15,184 nt of DNA from Deltaproteobacteria bacterium (lineage in GTDB: Bacteria; Desulfobacterota; Deferrimicrobia; Deferrimicrobiales; Deferrimicrobiaceae): the NCBI GenBank assembly GCA_003105225.1, contig PQAK01000180.1, positions 414-15,597 of the forward strand, written 5' to 3'. The first letter of the stretch is position 1. Each line of letters begins with the position of its first letter. Under the pieces are notes generated by a model. That model was not told the DNA's origin, searched no databases, and saw only the letters and a list, made by a program, of their open reading frames with translations. This document shows positions 7,489-15,051 of the stretch, piece by piece. The translations under genes and the position numbers were made by a program.

Positions 7489-7815
7489 ATGTTCTGCCCG
7501 GAATGCAGGATGGAGTACGTCGAGGGGGTGTTCCTCTGCCCCGACTGCCGGGTGCCGCTCGTCGCGGAACTTCCGCCCGGCCCGACAACCGAATTCGTGG
7601 AGCACGTCACGGTCTTCACGACCGGGAACTCCGTGATCCTGGCGATGGCCAAGTCGGTGCTCGAGGGCGCAGGCATCCGCTGCTTCGTGAAGGGAGAGGT
7701 CCTTCAAGACCTCTTCCGCATCGGCACGGCGGAGATCCGGGTGGGGAAGGAGGACGAAGAGCGGGCCGTGCGGCTCCTCCAGGAGACGAACTTCTCGCCG
7801 GGAGAAGGGGAATGA
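7489..7815 (+). CDS. Zinc-ribbon plus DUF2007 (putative signal-transducing) small protein
   Basis: A 108-residue cytoplasmic protein in two parts. The N-terminus is a zinc ribbon with CPEC at 3-6 and CPDC at 17-20, ten residues between the inner cysteines. From about residue 38 a DUF2007-like domain follows (EHVTVFTTGNSVILAMAKSV, then GIRCFVK, and IRVGKEDEERAVRLL at 83-97). This domain is a small alpha/beta fold annotated as a putative prokaryotic signal-transducing protein, and its biochemical role is unknown. The start is placed at the MFCPEC methionine, where the zinc ribbon begins. An AGGAGGG lies 12 bases upstream, slightly far, and a GAGGG abuts the start. The Sel1-repeat gene follows on the same strand after 129 bases, so joint transcription is possible but not shown. 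Confidence 0.82.
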   Translation: MFCPECRMEYVEGVFLCPDCRVPLVAELPPGPTTEFVEHVTVFTTGNSVILAMAKSVLEGAGIRCFVKGEVLQDLFRIGTAEIRVGKEDEERAVRLLQETNFSPGEGE

Positions 7816-7944
7816 ATGTCGCCTGCCGAGGTTATTCTCCGGAAGCCGGAATTGCCCGGTCCGGAAGTGTGTGGGGGAGAAGCGCGAACCATATCGGTGG
7901 ATATAGATGATAGTATTCGATCATTCCCCTCCGCGAGGTAGCCC
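7816..7944 (+). other. Gap upstream of the Sel1-repeat gene
   Basis: This gap holds an imperfect hairpin at about 7838-7864 (arms around TCCGGA and CCGG with a two-base bulge, loop AATTGC). It is not followed by a T-run, so it is a weak terminator candidate at best. An AT-richer stretch at about 7888-7921 contains TATAGAT and TAGTATT, either of which could serve as a -10, but no matching -35 stands out. The GAGG ribosome site of the next gene is at about 7934-7937. Confidence 0.3.
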
Positions 7945-8985
7945 ATGCGAAGAACTTCCGCCGCCTTGGCCCTTCTCGGCATCCTCCTCCTGAGCGCTCC
8001 AACGTCTGCGGGGCCGTTCGAAACCGCCGCAGACGCCTACAAACACGGCGACTACAAAACCGCGCATCGGCTGTTCCGCCAATTGGCGGAGCAGGGGAAT
8101 CCCGTCGCCCAGTACAGCCTCGGGTCGATGTACGCCGAAGGGTTGGGGGTTCCTCGGGACTATGCCGAGGCGGGCAAGTGGTTCCGGAAATCGGCGGACC
8201 AGGGGAATGCTTCCGCACAGTACAACCTCGGCGTCCTGTACGCCGGCGGGAAAGGCGTTTCCAAGGACCCCGCCGATGCGGCCAAGTGGTATCGAAAGGC
8301 GGCGGGGCAGGGGCTCGCGGCCGCGCAGACCAACCTCGGCACCCTGTATGCGAACGGCCAGGGAGTTCCGCAGGATCTCTCCGAAGCGGCCGCGTGGTAT
8401 CGAAAGGCGGCGAAGCAGGGGGACTCCGTTGCCCAGTTCAACCTCGGCTACATGTGTGAAAAAGGCCGGGGCGTCCGGCAGAATTTTTCCGAGGCGGCCG
8501 CGTGGTATCGAAAGGCGGCGGACCAGGGGCACGCCTCCGCCCAAAACAACCTCGGCGACCTGTACGATGAAGGGAAAGGGGTCGCGCAGGATTCCGCGGA
8601 GGCGGTCAAGTGGTATCGGAACGCGGCGGAGCAGGGGCAGGCCTTCGCCCAGACCAACCTGGGCCGCATGTACGAGAAAGGCAACGGGGTCCTGCAGGAC
8701 TCCTCCGCGGCCGCCGACTGGTATCGGAAGGCGGCGGAGCAGGGATACGCCCGCGCCCAGCACAATATCGGCGTCCTGTATGTCGAGGGCCGGGGCGTTC
8801 CCCAGGACTATGTCACGGCGTATATGTGGTTCAACCTTGCCGCCGCGAAGTCCCCGGATTCCCCGGACGAGGACCGCGCCGCGGCGTTGAAGAATCGCGA
8901 TCGCATCGCCTCGAGGATGACGCTCGCCGAAATCGCCGAAGCGCAGCGACGGTCGCTGGAGTGGAAACCGGTCAGGGGCCGATAG
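7945..8985 (+). CDS. Secreted Sel1-repeat (TPR-like) protein
   Basis: A 346-residue protein with a Sec signal peptide (hydrophobic 7-17, probable cleavage after TSA at 20-22), then seven full Sel1 repeats of exactly 36 residues at about 37-72, 73-108, 109-144, 145-180, 181-216, 217-252 and 253-288. An eighth partial repeat begins YVTAYMWFNLAAAKS, and a helical cap follows (MTLAEIAEAQRRSLEW). Each unit follows the pattern EAAxWYRKAAxQGxxxAQxNLGxLYxxGxGVxQD. Sel1 repeats form alpha-solenoids that scaffold protein-protein contacts; secreted examples often act in envelope or host-contact processes, but no partner can be named here. GAGG lies seven bases before the ATG at 7945. The 3' end overlaps the convergent metallophosphoesterase gene by 14 bases. 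Confidence 0.93.
   Translation: MRRTSAALALLGILLLSAPTSAGPFETAADAYKHGDYKTAHRLFRQLAEQGNPVAQYSLGSMYAEGLGVPRDYAEAGKWFRKSADQGNASAQYNLGVLYAGGKGVSKDPADAAKWYRKAAGQGLAAAQTNLGTLYANGQGVPQDLSEAAAWYRKAAKQGDSVAQFNLGYMCEKGRGVRQNFSEAAAWYRKAADQGHASAQNNLGDLYDEGKGVAQDSAEAVKWYRNAAEQGQAFAQTNLGRMYEKGNGVLQDSSAAADWYRKAAEQGYARAQHNIGVLYVEGRGVPQDYVTAYMWFNLAAAKSPDSPDEDRAAALKNRDRIASRMTLAEIAEAQRRSLEWKPVRGR
8053..8808 (+). repeat. Seven tandem 108-base coding repeats (Sel1 units)
   Basis: Seven in-frame units of 108 bases begin at 8053, 8161, 8269, 8377, 8485, 8593 and 8701. Identity is high at the DNA level in the tryptophan-tyrosine-arginine segment: units 4 and 5 share a run of over 20 identical bases around GCGGCCGCGTGGTATCGAAA, and the other units differ there by only a few bases. 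The first unit is the most diverged. Shared synonymous codons point to recent duplication or gene conversion within the array. Confidence 0.9.
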
Positions 8986-10609
8986 CGGACCGGGAAACAA
9001 ACCCGTGATGGGTCTTCAACGTCGCGAGGCCCTTGTCATACCGCGATTCCGCCATCAATCTCCCCGACAGGCGGTGCGTCGGGAAGTCGAGGACGATCTC
9101 GTTCATTGAGATTTCATAGTCCACGTTGAACAGTTTCTTGTAGATGTACGTGTTTTTTCCCACCGAGCTTCCGCATCCGAAAACCAGGATCGGCCGGTTC
9201 TCCAGCAGCGGCTCGGGTATTTTGCCCGAGATCGGTATGTGTTTGTGGCCGTGCAGGATGACCCTGACGCCGTGGGAGTCGCAGAAGCGGATGAATTCCG
9301 GCGCATTCGCCAGGCCGTCCATGTGCTCGTAGGCATACCCGATGAACTTGCGCAGGGAGGCGCCGAGGGTCTTCATGTGAAACCTGCGCATCTCGGGGTC
9401 GATCCGGCGAAACTGCAGGGGATGATGATGCAGCAGGGAGATCAGGATGGGATGGGGGTTCCCGCCGGGGGCGGCACGCAGGATCTCTTCGATGGCCCGG
9501 TATTGGTTCCCGGTGATTTTCCCCCGCGCCATCCGCCCGGCATCGGCGGAATTCCAGCAGAGAATTCCGACCGGGTGGTTCGGGATCCATTCGATCCGGG
9601 CATGGGTGGCGGGGACCAGGGAGGAGGAGGTGGCCCGCATCCGCAACACCCCCTTTCTCCGCACATCGTGATTTCCGAGCACGAAGATCGGTTCCTGGCC
9701 GGCGGGGAGGAGGTCCTTCAGGAAATCATGGAAGTCGTTCGCGCAGATCACGTTGTTTTCATCGGGTGTCTGCATGATGTCGCCGCTCACCAGGAACACG
9801 ACGGACGAATCCCCCCGGTTCTGCTTCATGTACTCCTTCAAAAGACCCTTCAGCCTGACGATCCTCTCGATGGAATTCTTGCTTCCGATATGGGTGTCGC
9901 TCATGTGCAGGAAGGTCAGCCGGGAACCCGCATGGATCCTGCACGACGGAAACGCGTCCAGGTATCGATGCGCCAGGAGATGCCCCGGTGCGTGCGCGAG
10001 GTCATCCGCCCGGGAGAGCACCCAGTGGATGGCATCTTCGGTTTTTTCCGCGGGAAGGGGGAAAAACAGGGGATCGTCGCTTCTGCGCCAGAGCAGTATT
10101 CCCGGCCAGCGGGTGGATTTCGACAGGGCGGAGTGGAACGGCGGGTATACGTCCGTTATGGCGAACTCCTTTTGGGGAGCTTCGTTCAGGTGGAGGATGA
10201 GATGCGGGTCGGCCGTCAGCGTGCGGGACAATTTCGCCACGAAGGCTTTTGACGTCAACAGTCTGTCGACAGGGTCGGATTCCTGGAACCCGGACGGGAG
10301 GAGAACCGCGGTCCATTCCCTTTCGGAAAAGAGATCGCGCAGTTCCATGACGATATCGTCGTAGCGGTGGTGGTGGCCCGCCTGGACCGTCCTTCTCATG
10401 CGAACCGCTTTTTCGTGGAGCTTTGCGTTCGATTCGGCGCGGAAATAGAGCCCGTCGGCGAGGTTCCCGAGGAACGCAAGAAGCGTCTCCCTGACGAGAT
10501 TCGGGTCCGAAATGTCGGGGATCCGGTTGCGCCGGTCCAGGACGTAGGAAATCCAGTTGGCCGACTGCAGGTTGAATCTTTCCACCGGTCGGGCTTCCTG
10601 TTCCGGCAT
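8972..10609 (-). CDS. Calcineurin-like metallophosphoesterase with unrecognised N-terminal domain
   Basis: A 545-residue protein (start MPEQEARPVE at 10609, GGGAG six bases upstream; an earlier in-frame ATG near 10641 lacks a ribosome site). The C-terminal half is a calcineurin-like metallophosphoesterase with its metal ligands in order: SDTH at 237-240 (D238, H240), GD at 276-277, LGNHD at 311-315, a histidine in LHHHP at 393-397, and HGHKH at 453-457. It should hydrolyse a phosphate mono- or diester; the substrate is unknown. The first 230 residues match no family I recognise. They contain helical segments, an HHHRYDD stretch near 79-85 and a mixed alpha/beta pattern, and could be a sensor or substrate-selecting domain. 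No signal peptide or membrane helix is evident, so the protein is probably cytoplasmic. It is transcribed away from the liv operon, with its 3' end inside the Sel1 gene's last codons. Confidence 0.87.
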   Translation of the reverse strand: MPEQEARPVERFNLQSANWISYVLDRRNRIPDISDPNLVRETLLAFLGNLADGLYFRAESNAKLHEKAVRMRRTVQAGHHHRYDDIVMELRDLFSEREWTAVLLPSGFQESDPVDRLLTSKAFVAKLSRTLTADPHLILHLNEAPQKEFAITDVYPPFHSALSKSTRWPGILLWRRSDDPLFFPLPAEKTEDAIHWVLSRADDLAHAPGHLLAHRYLDAFPSCRIHAGSRLTFLHMSDTHIGSKNSIERIVRLKGLLKEYMKQNRGDSSVVFLVSGDIMQTPDENNVICANDFHDFLKDLLPAGQEPIFVLGNHDVRRKGVLRMRATSSSLVPATHARIEWIPNHPVGILCWNSADAGRMARGKITGNQYRAIEEILRAAPGGNPHPILISLLHHHPLQFRRIDPEMRRFHMKTLGASLRKFIGYAYEHMDGLANAPEFIRFCDSHGVRVILHGHKHIPISGKIPEPLLENRPILVFGCGSSVGKNTYIYKKLFNVDYEISMNEIVLDFPTHRLSGRLMAESRYDKGLATLKTHHGFVSRSAIGP

Positions 10610-10816
10610 CGAACGCTCCCATCCGCGATGCTTCGCCTGCATCCTGCGCATATATATGAGTATAGGAGGGACGGGGAGATGGAGGGAGATATTCCATATG
10701 CGATATGAATGGGCTATCCTTCTTCGGAAGTGCCGACGTTCCAGGCGCGGATCGTGCGGGGCGTTCATCGGATCGGGAACCAACCGGACGCAGTGGAGGA
10801 AAAGGAGGAGAGAGCG
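10610..10816. promoter_or_regulatory. Divergent regulatory region between metallophosphoesterase and liv operon
   Basis: At 207 bases this is the largest gap. For the metallophosphoesterase, TATACT on the minus strand (10664-10659) is a good -10 candidate but has no recognisable -35. For livK, TATCCT (10715-10720) lies 17 bases after TTCCAT (10692-10697), a weak pair that would leave a leader of about 90 bases. An imperfect inverted repeat (ATTCCATAT and ATATGAAT, about 10691-10710) overlaps that position and could be an operator. AAGGAGG at 10802-10808 is the livK ribosome site. No riboswitch-like structure was recognised. Confidence 0.35.
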
Positions 10817-11989
10817 ATGCGAACACGGTCATGGGTTGCCGTTTGTGTCCTTGCGGGGGGCCTGGCGTTCTTCCTTTCCGGCACGGTTCAGGCGCAGACG
10901 ATCAAGATCGGGATCAACGCCGAGCTCACCGGCGATATCCCCAAGGTCGGGGAAGGCACGAAGTATGCCGCCCAGATGTGGCTCGATGACGTGAGAGCCG
11001 CCGGAGGGCTTGCGGTGAAAGGGAAGAAGTACCCGGTCGAGCTCATCCTCGAGGACAACGAGTCCAAGGCGGAATCCGCAGTGAAGGCCGCCACCAAGAT
11101 GATCACCGAGGACGGGGTGCTCGTCATGGTGGGACCGCAGGCGTCCAAACAGGCGGTCCCGGCGGGCGGCATCGCGAACAACTACAAGACCCCGATGATC
11201 ACCCCGTGGTCCACCAATCCCGACAGCACCAAGAACCGGCCTTACGTGTTCCGCGCCTGCTTCCTCGATCCCTTCCAGGGTCCGGTGCTGGCCAATTTCA
11301 TCACGTCGGAGTTCAAATTCAAGAAGGCCGCGGTCCTGTACGACGTGGCGAGCGACTACCCGAAGGGGCTGGCGGAATTCTTCAAGAAGGCGTGGGAAGG
11401 CCTCCACGGCCCCGGTTCCGTGGTGGCCTATGAAAGCTTCACCACCAAGGATACCGACTTCAGCTCCCAGCTGACGAAGATCAAGAATTCCGGCGCCCAG
11501 GTGCTGTTCACCCCCCAGTACTATAACGAGGTGGCGCTGATCGTGCAGCAGGCCCATCAGCTGGGGTGGAAAAACCCGATCGTGGGAAGCGACTCCTGGG
11601 GCTCGGCCGAGACGGTCAAGCTCTGCGGCAAGGACTGCTACGGGCTCTTCTTCAGCACCCATTACGCCGCCGCCGGCGCGACGGGAGCGACCAAGGCGTT
11701 CATCGACAGGTACAAGGCGAAATACGGCTACGTGCCCGACGACGTGGCCGCGCTCACCTGGGACGCCATGCATCTCGTCCAGAAGGCGATCCAGGATACC
11801 GGCGGGCTCACGGGAGACCTGAAGAAGGACCGGGAAAATGTCCGCGCCGCGATGGGCCGGATCAAGAAATTCAAGGGGATCACCGGCGAAATGACGTTTT
11901 CCGGGGGAGGCGACCCGAGCAAGTGCGCCGTGATCGTCCGGATCAGCGACAAGGGGCAGTTCGAGTTCTACAAGTCCGCCTGCCCGTAA
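10817..11989 (+). CDS. livK: Branched-chain amino acid-type ABC transporter substrate-binding protein
   Basis: Periplasmic ligand-binding component of the Liv-type (HAAT) importer encoded downstream. Its 390 residues start at 10817, eight bases after a strong AAGGAGG. The first 26 residues are a Sec signal peptide (MRTRSWVAVC, hydrophobic core, cleavage after VQA). The mature protein begins QTIKIGINAELTGDIPKVG, the classic opening of type I periplasmic binding proteins, and continues through KYAAQMWLDDV, ILEDNESKAE and VGPQASKQAVPAGGIA (ligand-binding lobe). A second lobe follows around KKAAVLYDVASDYPKG and IVGSDSW. Leucine, isoleucine and valine are the textbook ligands, but this family also binds other amino acids, amides, urea and aromatic acids, so the symbol reflects position and family, not proven specificity. 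A strong hairpin follows the stop codon. Confidence 0.94.
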   Translation: MRTRSWVAVCVLAGGLAFFLSGTVQAQTIKIGINAELTGDIPKVGEGTKYAAQMWLDDVRAAGGLAVKGKKYPVELILEDNESKAESAVKAATKMITEDGVLVMVGPQASKQAVPAGGIANNYKTPMITPWSTNPDSTKNRPYVFRACFLDPFQGPVLANFITSEFKFKKAAVLYDVASDYPKGLAEFFKKAWEGLHGPGSVVAYESFTTKDTDFSSQLTKIKNSGAQVLFTPQYYNEVALIVQQAHQLGWKNPIVGSDSWGSAETVKLCGKDCYGLFFSTHYAAAGATGATKAFIDRYKAKYGYVPDDVAALTWDAMHLVQKAIQDTGGLTGDLKKDRENVRAAMGRIKKFKGITGEMTFSGGGDPSKCAVIVRISDKGQFEFYKSACP

Positions 11990-12021
11990 GAAGCGGCGGA
12001 GCAGGGCGGTGCGATTCCGGG

Positions 12022-12060
12022 AAGGCGGGCGCGGGACCATGATCCCGGCCCGCCTTTGTT
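12022..12060 (+). terminator. Intercistronic hairpin between livK and livH (attenuator-like terminator)
   Basis: The left arm (12022-12036) and right arm (12043-12056) pair over 14 base pairs with a single bulged G at 12031, enclosing the six-base loop CCATGA. The run that follows is TTTGTTG, a short and interrupted U-tract. This fits a partial terminator or a 3'-end stabiliser for the binding-protein mRNA. It would let some transcription continue into livH, whose start lies about 25 bases further on. The hairpin is visible in the sequence; its role is inferred. Confidence 0.7.
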
Positions 12061-12081
12061 GATTGCGCAGGCGGCGAGCCG

Positions 12082-13005
12082 ATGGCCGTTTTCCTCCAGA
12101 ACCTGGTCAACGCCCTCCAGTGGGGGAGCTTCTACGCCCTGATCGCGCTGGGCTACTCCATGGTCTACAGCATCCTCATGCTCTTCAACTTCGCGCACGG
12201 CGATATCTTCATGGTCGGGTCGTATATCGGCGTCGGCGTGTCCATGGCCCTCATCGCCCTTTCCGCCTGGGGCAACGTGGTTCTGCCCAACTGGCTGATC
12301 CTGGTGCTGACCATCCTCTTCTCCATGTTCCTGACCTCGTTCGTCGGCATGATCGTGGAGCGGGTAGGGTACCGGCCGCTGCGGAACGCGCCGCGCGCAT
12401 CCGCCGCGATCACGGGATTGATGATCGGGATCATCCTGGAAACCGGCAACCTGGCCCTCCTGGGGGCCCGGCGGGTCAGCTTCCCCTCCCTGATCGCGAC
12501 CGCGACCTACGACCTGGGCGGCGTATTCGTCACCAACAAGAAGATCATGATCGTTCTCGTGTCGCTGCTCCTTGCCCTCGCGCTGCACCAGTTCGTCCGG
12601 AGAACGAAGTGGGGGATGGCCATACGGGCGATGGCCTTCGACTTCTCCGTGGTGCCCCTGATGGGGGTGCCGCTCAACCGCATGATCGCCCTCACGTTCG
12701 CACTGGGGTCCGCGCTGGCGGCCGCCGCGGGGATCCTCTTCGGCGTCGCCTACCCCGTGCTGGACCCGTATATGGGAATCCTGTTCGGCTGGAAAGCGTT
12801 CGTGGCCGCCATCCTGGGGGGGAGGGGCTCGATCATGGGAGCCACGCTGGCGGGATTCCTGCTGGGGTTCACCGAGATCTTCGTGGCCATGATCTTCCCC
12901 TCGACGCTGCGCGACCTGATCGCCTATTCCATCATCCTGCTGATCCTGACGGTACGGCCGCACGGGTTTTTCGGGGAACCGTACAGCGCGCGGTTGAGGC
13001 TCTGA
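12082..13005 (+). CDS. livH: Branched-chain amino acid-type ABC transporter permease LivH
   Basis: Inner-membrane channel subunit paired with LivM. Its 307 residues show the family opening (VNALQWGSFYALIALGYSMV, then MLFNFAHGDIFMVGSY at 33-48), several long hydrophobic helices, the VERVGYRPLRNAPRAS segment, and the cytoplasmic coupling region with GMAIRAMAFDFSVVPLMGV followed by ALTFALGSALAAAAGILFG. The late GWKAFVAAILGGRGSIMGA segment is also characteristic. The length is typical (about 290-310). The ribosome site is weak (GGCGG-like), and the gene sits just after the livK hairpin, so its expression is likely lower than that of the binding protein. The livM gene starts seven bases after the stop codon. 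Confidence 0.95.
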   Translation: MAVFLQNLVNALQWGSFYALIALGYSMVYSILMLFNFAHGDIFMVGSYIGVGVSMALIALSAWGNVVLPNWLILVLTILFSMFLTSFVGMIVERVGYRPLRNAPRASAAITGLMIGIILETGNLALLGARRVSFPSLIATATYDLGGVFVTNKKIMIVLVSLLLALALHQFVRRTKWGMAIRAMAFDFSVVPLMGVPLNRMIALTFALGSALAAAAGILFGVAYPVLDPYMGILFGWKAFVAAILGGRGSIMGATLAGFLLGFTEIFVAMIFPSTLRDLIAYSIILLILTVRPHGFFGEPYSARLRL

Positions 13006-13012
13006 TCCTCCC

Positions 13013-14278
13013 ATGGCCGGGAACCTCTGGAAACCGTATTCCCGGGTGCCGCTGCTCGGCTGGTTTTTCGGCGCCCTGGTCGCGGTGACGTTGGAACGCC
13101 TCGCGGGCGCTCCTCTCGCCCAGTTCCTGGGACTGCAGAAAATACCGGTCCTGTTCGGCTTCTCCGATATGCTCAAGACTCCCGTTTCGATCCCCAACGT
13201 GCTCCTCTACCTGCTGGCCGTCTACGTCGTGCCGGCGGCCGCCGTCACGCGGCTGGGCGCCTCCCCGGCGAACGGAATCGCCGCTGCCCTCTACCGGTTC
13301 CCGATGGCGGTCACCGCCGCCGTTCACCTTGCCTTGCTGTACGCCGTCCTGCATGTCTGGGCGGGAGCCAGCGACTACCGCGTCCTCGTGCTGCGCCTCA
13401 CCCTGATCGCCGTCATGCTGACCTTGAGCCTGAACGTGATCAACGGCTACATGGGAGAGTTCTCGTGTTCCCACCCCGGGTTCATGGCGCTTGGCGCCTA
13501 CTGCGCCTCGGTGTTGACCATCGGCCTGTTCGTCGACGCCGAACTCTTCGGAGCCGCGTCCCTCTCTCCGGCCCTCGGACGGTTCCTCTTTCCCGTGGCC
13601 CTGGTCCTGGGCGGACTGCTCGCATCGTTCGGCGGGCTGTTCGTCGCCATCCCTTCCTTCCGGACGAGGGGCGACTACCTGGCGATCATCTCCCTCGCGT
13701 TCCTGTTCATCGTCAAGAGCCTGATCGAGAACCTGGAGTTCGTCCGCGGGCCGCGGGGCTTGAGCGGGCAGCCGGACTGGGCCGACCTGCCCACCGTGTT
13801 CCTCTGGACCGTCCTGTGCGTGTGGAGCGTCAACAATTTCGTGCGCTCGACGATCGGGAAGGCCCTCAACGCGGTGCGGGACAACGAAATGGCGGCCGAC
13901 GCCATGACGGTCGACACCCGGAAAACCAAGATCGCGGCGTTTCTGTTCGGGGCTTTTTGGGCGGGCGTTGCGGGAGGGCTTTTCGCTCACGTGATGCGAT
14001 ACGTCAACCCGGGGAACTTCGGGATCCAGAATCTCGCCGAAGTCCTGGCCATGGTCTACTTCGGAGGCCTGAACTCCGTCTACGGATCCATCGTCGGCGC
14101 CGTCAGCATCAGTCTCCTCGGGGAAGCCCTCCGCCCGCTGGAGATCTTCAAGTGGATCATCATTCCGCTCCTGCTGATCCTCGTGATGATTTTCCGGCCG
14201 ACGGGGCTGATCGCATTCCGGGATCTCGACGTCGCGAGCCTCCTCAAGCCGAAGGCGAACCCGGGGGAAGGGGGATGA
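13013..14278 (+). CDS. livM: Branched-chain amino acid-type ABC transporter permease LivM
   Basis: Second channel subunit, 421 residues. As in the longer LivM proteins, a less conserved N-terminal part with hydrophobic stretches (about 12-26, 62-80, 97-116) precedes the core, which begins near 125. Core landmarks are LTLSLNVINGYMGEFS at 136-151, HPGFMALGAY at 154-163, FRTRGDYLAIISLAF at 216-230, the coupling segment GKALNAVRDNEMAADAM at 282-298, and FGGLNSVYGSIVGA at 350-363. In the glycine-rich loop this protein has FSCSHPGF where many LivM proteins read FSLGHAGF. The ribosome site is weak (GAGG about 13 bases before ATG), so translation may rely on coupling with livH. The stop overlaps the livG start in ATGA. 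Confidence 0.95.
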   Translation: MAGNLWKPYSRVPLLGWFFGALVAVTLERLAGAPLAQFLGLQKIPVLFGFSDMLKTPVSIPNVLLYLLAVYVVPAAAVTRLGASPANGIAAALYRFPMAVTAAVHLALLYAVLHVWAGASDYRVLVLRLTLIAVMLTLSLNVINGYMGEFSCSHPGFMALGAYCASVLTIGLFVDAELFGAASLSPALGRFLFPVALVLGGLLASFGGLFVAIPSFRTRGDYLAIISLAFLFIVKSLIENLEFVRGPRGLSGQPDWADLPTVFLWTVLCVWSVNNFVRSTIGKALNAVRDNEMAADAMTVDTRKTKIAAFLFGAFWAGVAGGLFAHVMRYVNPGNFGIQNLAEVLAMVYFGGLNSVYGSIVGAVSISLLGEALRPLEIFKWIIIPLLLILVMIFRPTGLIAFRDLDVASLLKPKANPGEGG

Positions 14279-15051
14279 CCCTGCCGGTCCTCCAGGTCCG
14301 GAACCTGTCCCACGACTTCGGCGGATTGCGCGCCGTCCGCGGCTACAACCTGGAGATCGGGTCCGGGCAGATCCGGGGATTGATCGGGCCGAACGGGGCG
14401 GGCAAGACCACCATCTTCAACCTCATCACCGGCATCTACAAGCCGAGCGAAGGAGAGATCTTCCTGGGCGGGAAGAAGATCGACGGCCTTCCGCCGCACC
14501 GGATCGCCTCCCTGGGCGTGAGCAGGACGTTCCAGAACCTCCTGCTGTGGAGACACATGACGGTCCTGGAGCACGTGAAGATGGCCCGCTACTCGAAGAT
14601 CCGGTACGGATGGCTCGGGGCCTTCTTCGGAACCTCCGCGCGCCACCGGGAAGAGGCCGGGATCGAAGAGACGGCGCTCCACCTCCTGGACCGGATGGGG
14701 ATCCGCCACCTCGCGGACCAGGTCGTCCTCAACCTGCCGTACGGCGCCCAGAGGAGGGTGGAGATCGCCCGGGCGCTGGCGACGGAACCCGGGATCCTGC
14801 TCCTGGACGAGCCGACGGCGGGGATGAACCCGGAAGAGCTGGCGCAGATCATGGAGATCATCCGCCGGGTCCACGGTGAATTCGGGATGTCGATTCTCCT
14901 CATCGAGCACCGGATGAAGGTGGTCATGGAGCTGTGCGAGACCGTGCAGACCCTCGACTTCGGCGCAGTCATCGCGGAGGGGACGCCCGGGGAGATCCAG
15001 AACAATCCCCGGGTCATCGACGCCTACCTGGGCCGGGAGAGGGCGGAATGA
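14275..15051 (+). CDS. livG: Branched-chain amino acid-type ABC transporter ATPase LivG
   Basis: First of the two cytoplasmic ATPases of the Liv importer, 258 residues, typical length. Motifs are Walker A GPNGAGKT at 38-45, Q-loop glutamine at 87 (VSRTFQNLLLW), signature LPYGAQRR at 154-161 (LSYGQQRR in many LivG proteins), Walker B ILLLDEP at 174-180 with TAGMNPEE after it, and the switch histidine in LIEHRM (H212). The start at 14275 overlaps the livM stop by four bases and is preceded by GGGGGAAGGGGG; the frame is open further upstream only as an antiphase reading of livM. The livF start overlaps its stop in turn. Confidence 0.96.
   Translation: MTLPVLQVRNLSHDFGGLRAVRGYNLEIGSGQIRGLIGPNGAGKTTIFNLITGIYKPSEGEIFLGGKKIDGLPPHRIASLGVSRTFQNLLLWRHMTVLEHVKMARYSKIRYGWLGAFFGTSARHREEAGIEETALHLLDRMGIRHLADQVVLNLPYGAQRRVEIARALATEPGILLLDEPTAGMNPEELAQIMEIIRRVHGEFGMSILLIEHRMKVVMELCETVQTLDFGAVIAEGTPGEIQNNPRVIDAYLGRERAE

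Noticed and set aside
8053..8808. Regular direct repeats that might suggest a CRISPR array
   Set aside because: The period is exactly 108 bases, in frame and fully coding, without the short repeat and unique spacer structure of a CRISPR array.
7921..9000. Minus-strand repetitive open frame opposite the Sel1 gene
   Set aside because: Its repeats are the mirror of the 108-base Sel1 units; the plus strand gives the canonical Sel1 consensus with a signal peptide and ribosome site.
5912..10609. NERD, Sel1 and metallophosphoesterase genes as a defence island or new multi-gene system
   Set aside because: The genes alternate strands, are interrupted by a MOSC gene, have no operon structure, and lack any mobile element or known defence marker. 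The domain types are suggestive but not sufficient.
11968..13990. Long minus-strand open frames opposite livH and livM
   Set aside because: They are rich in aspartate, glutamine, histidine and arginine with no domain, and they oppose permeases with well-placed family motifs.
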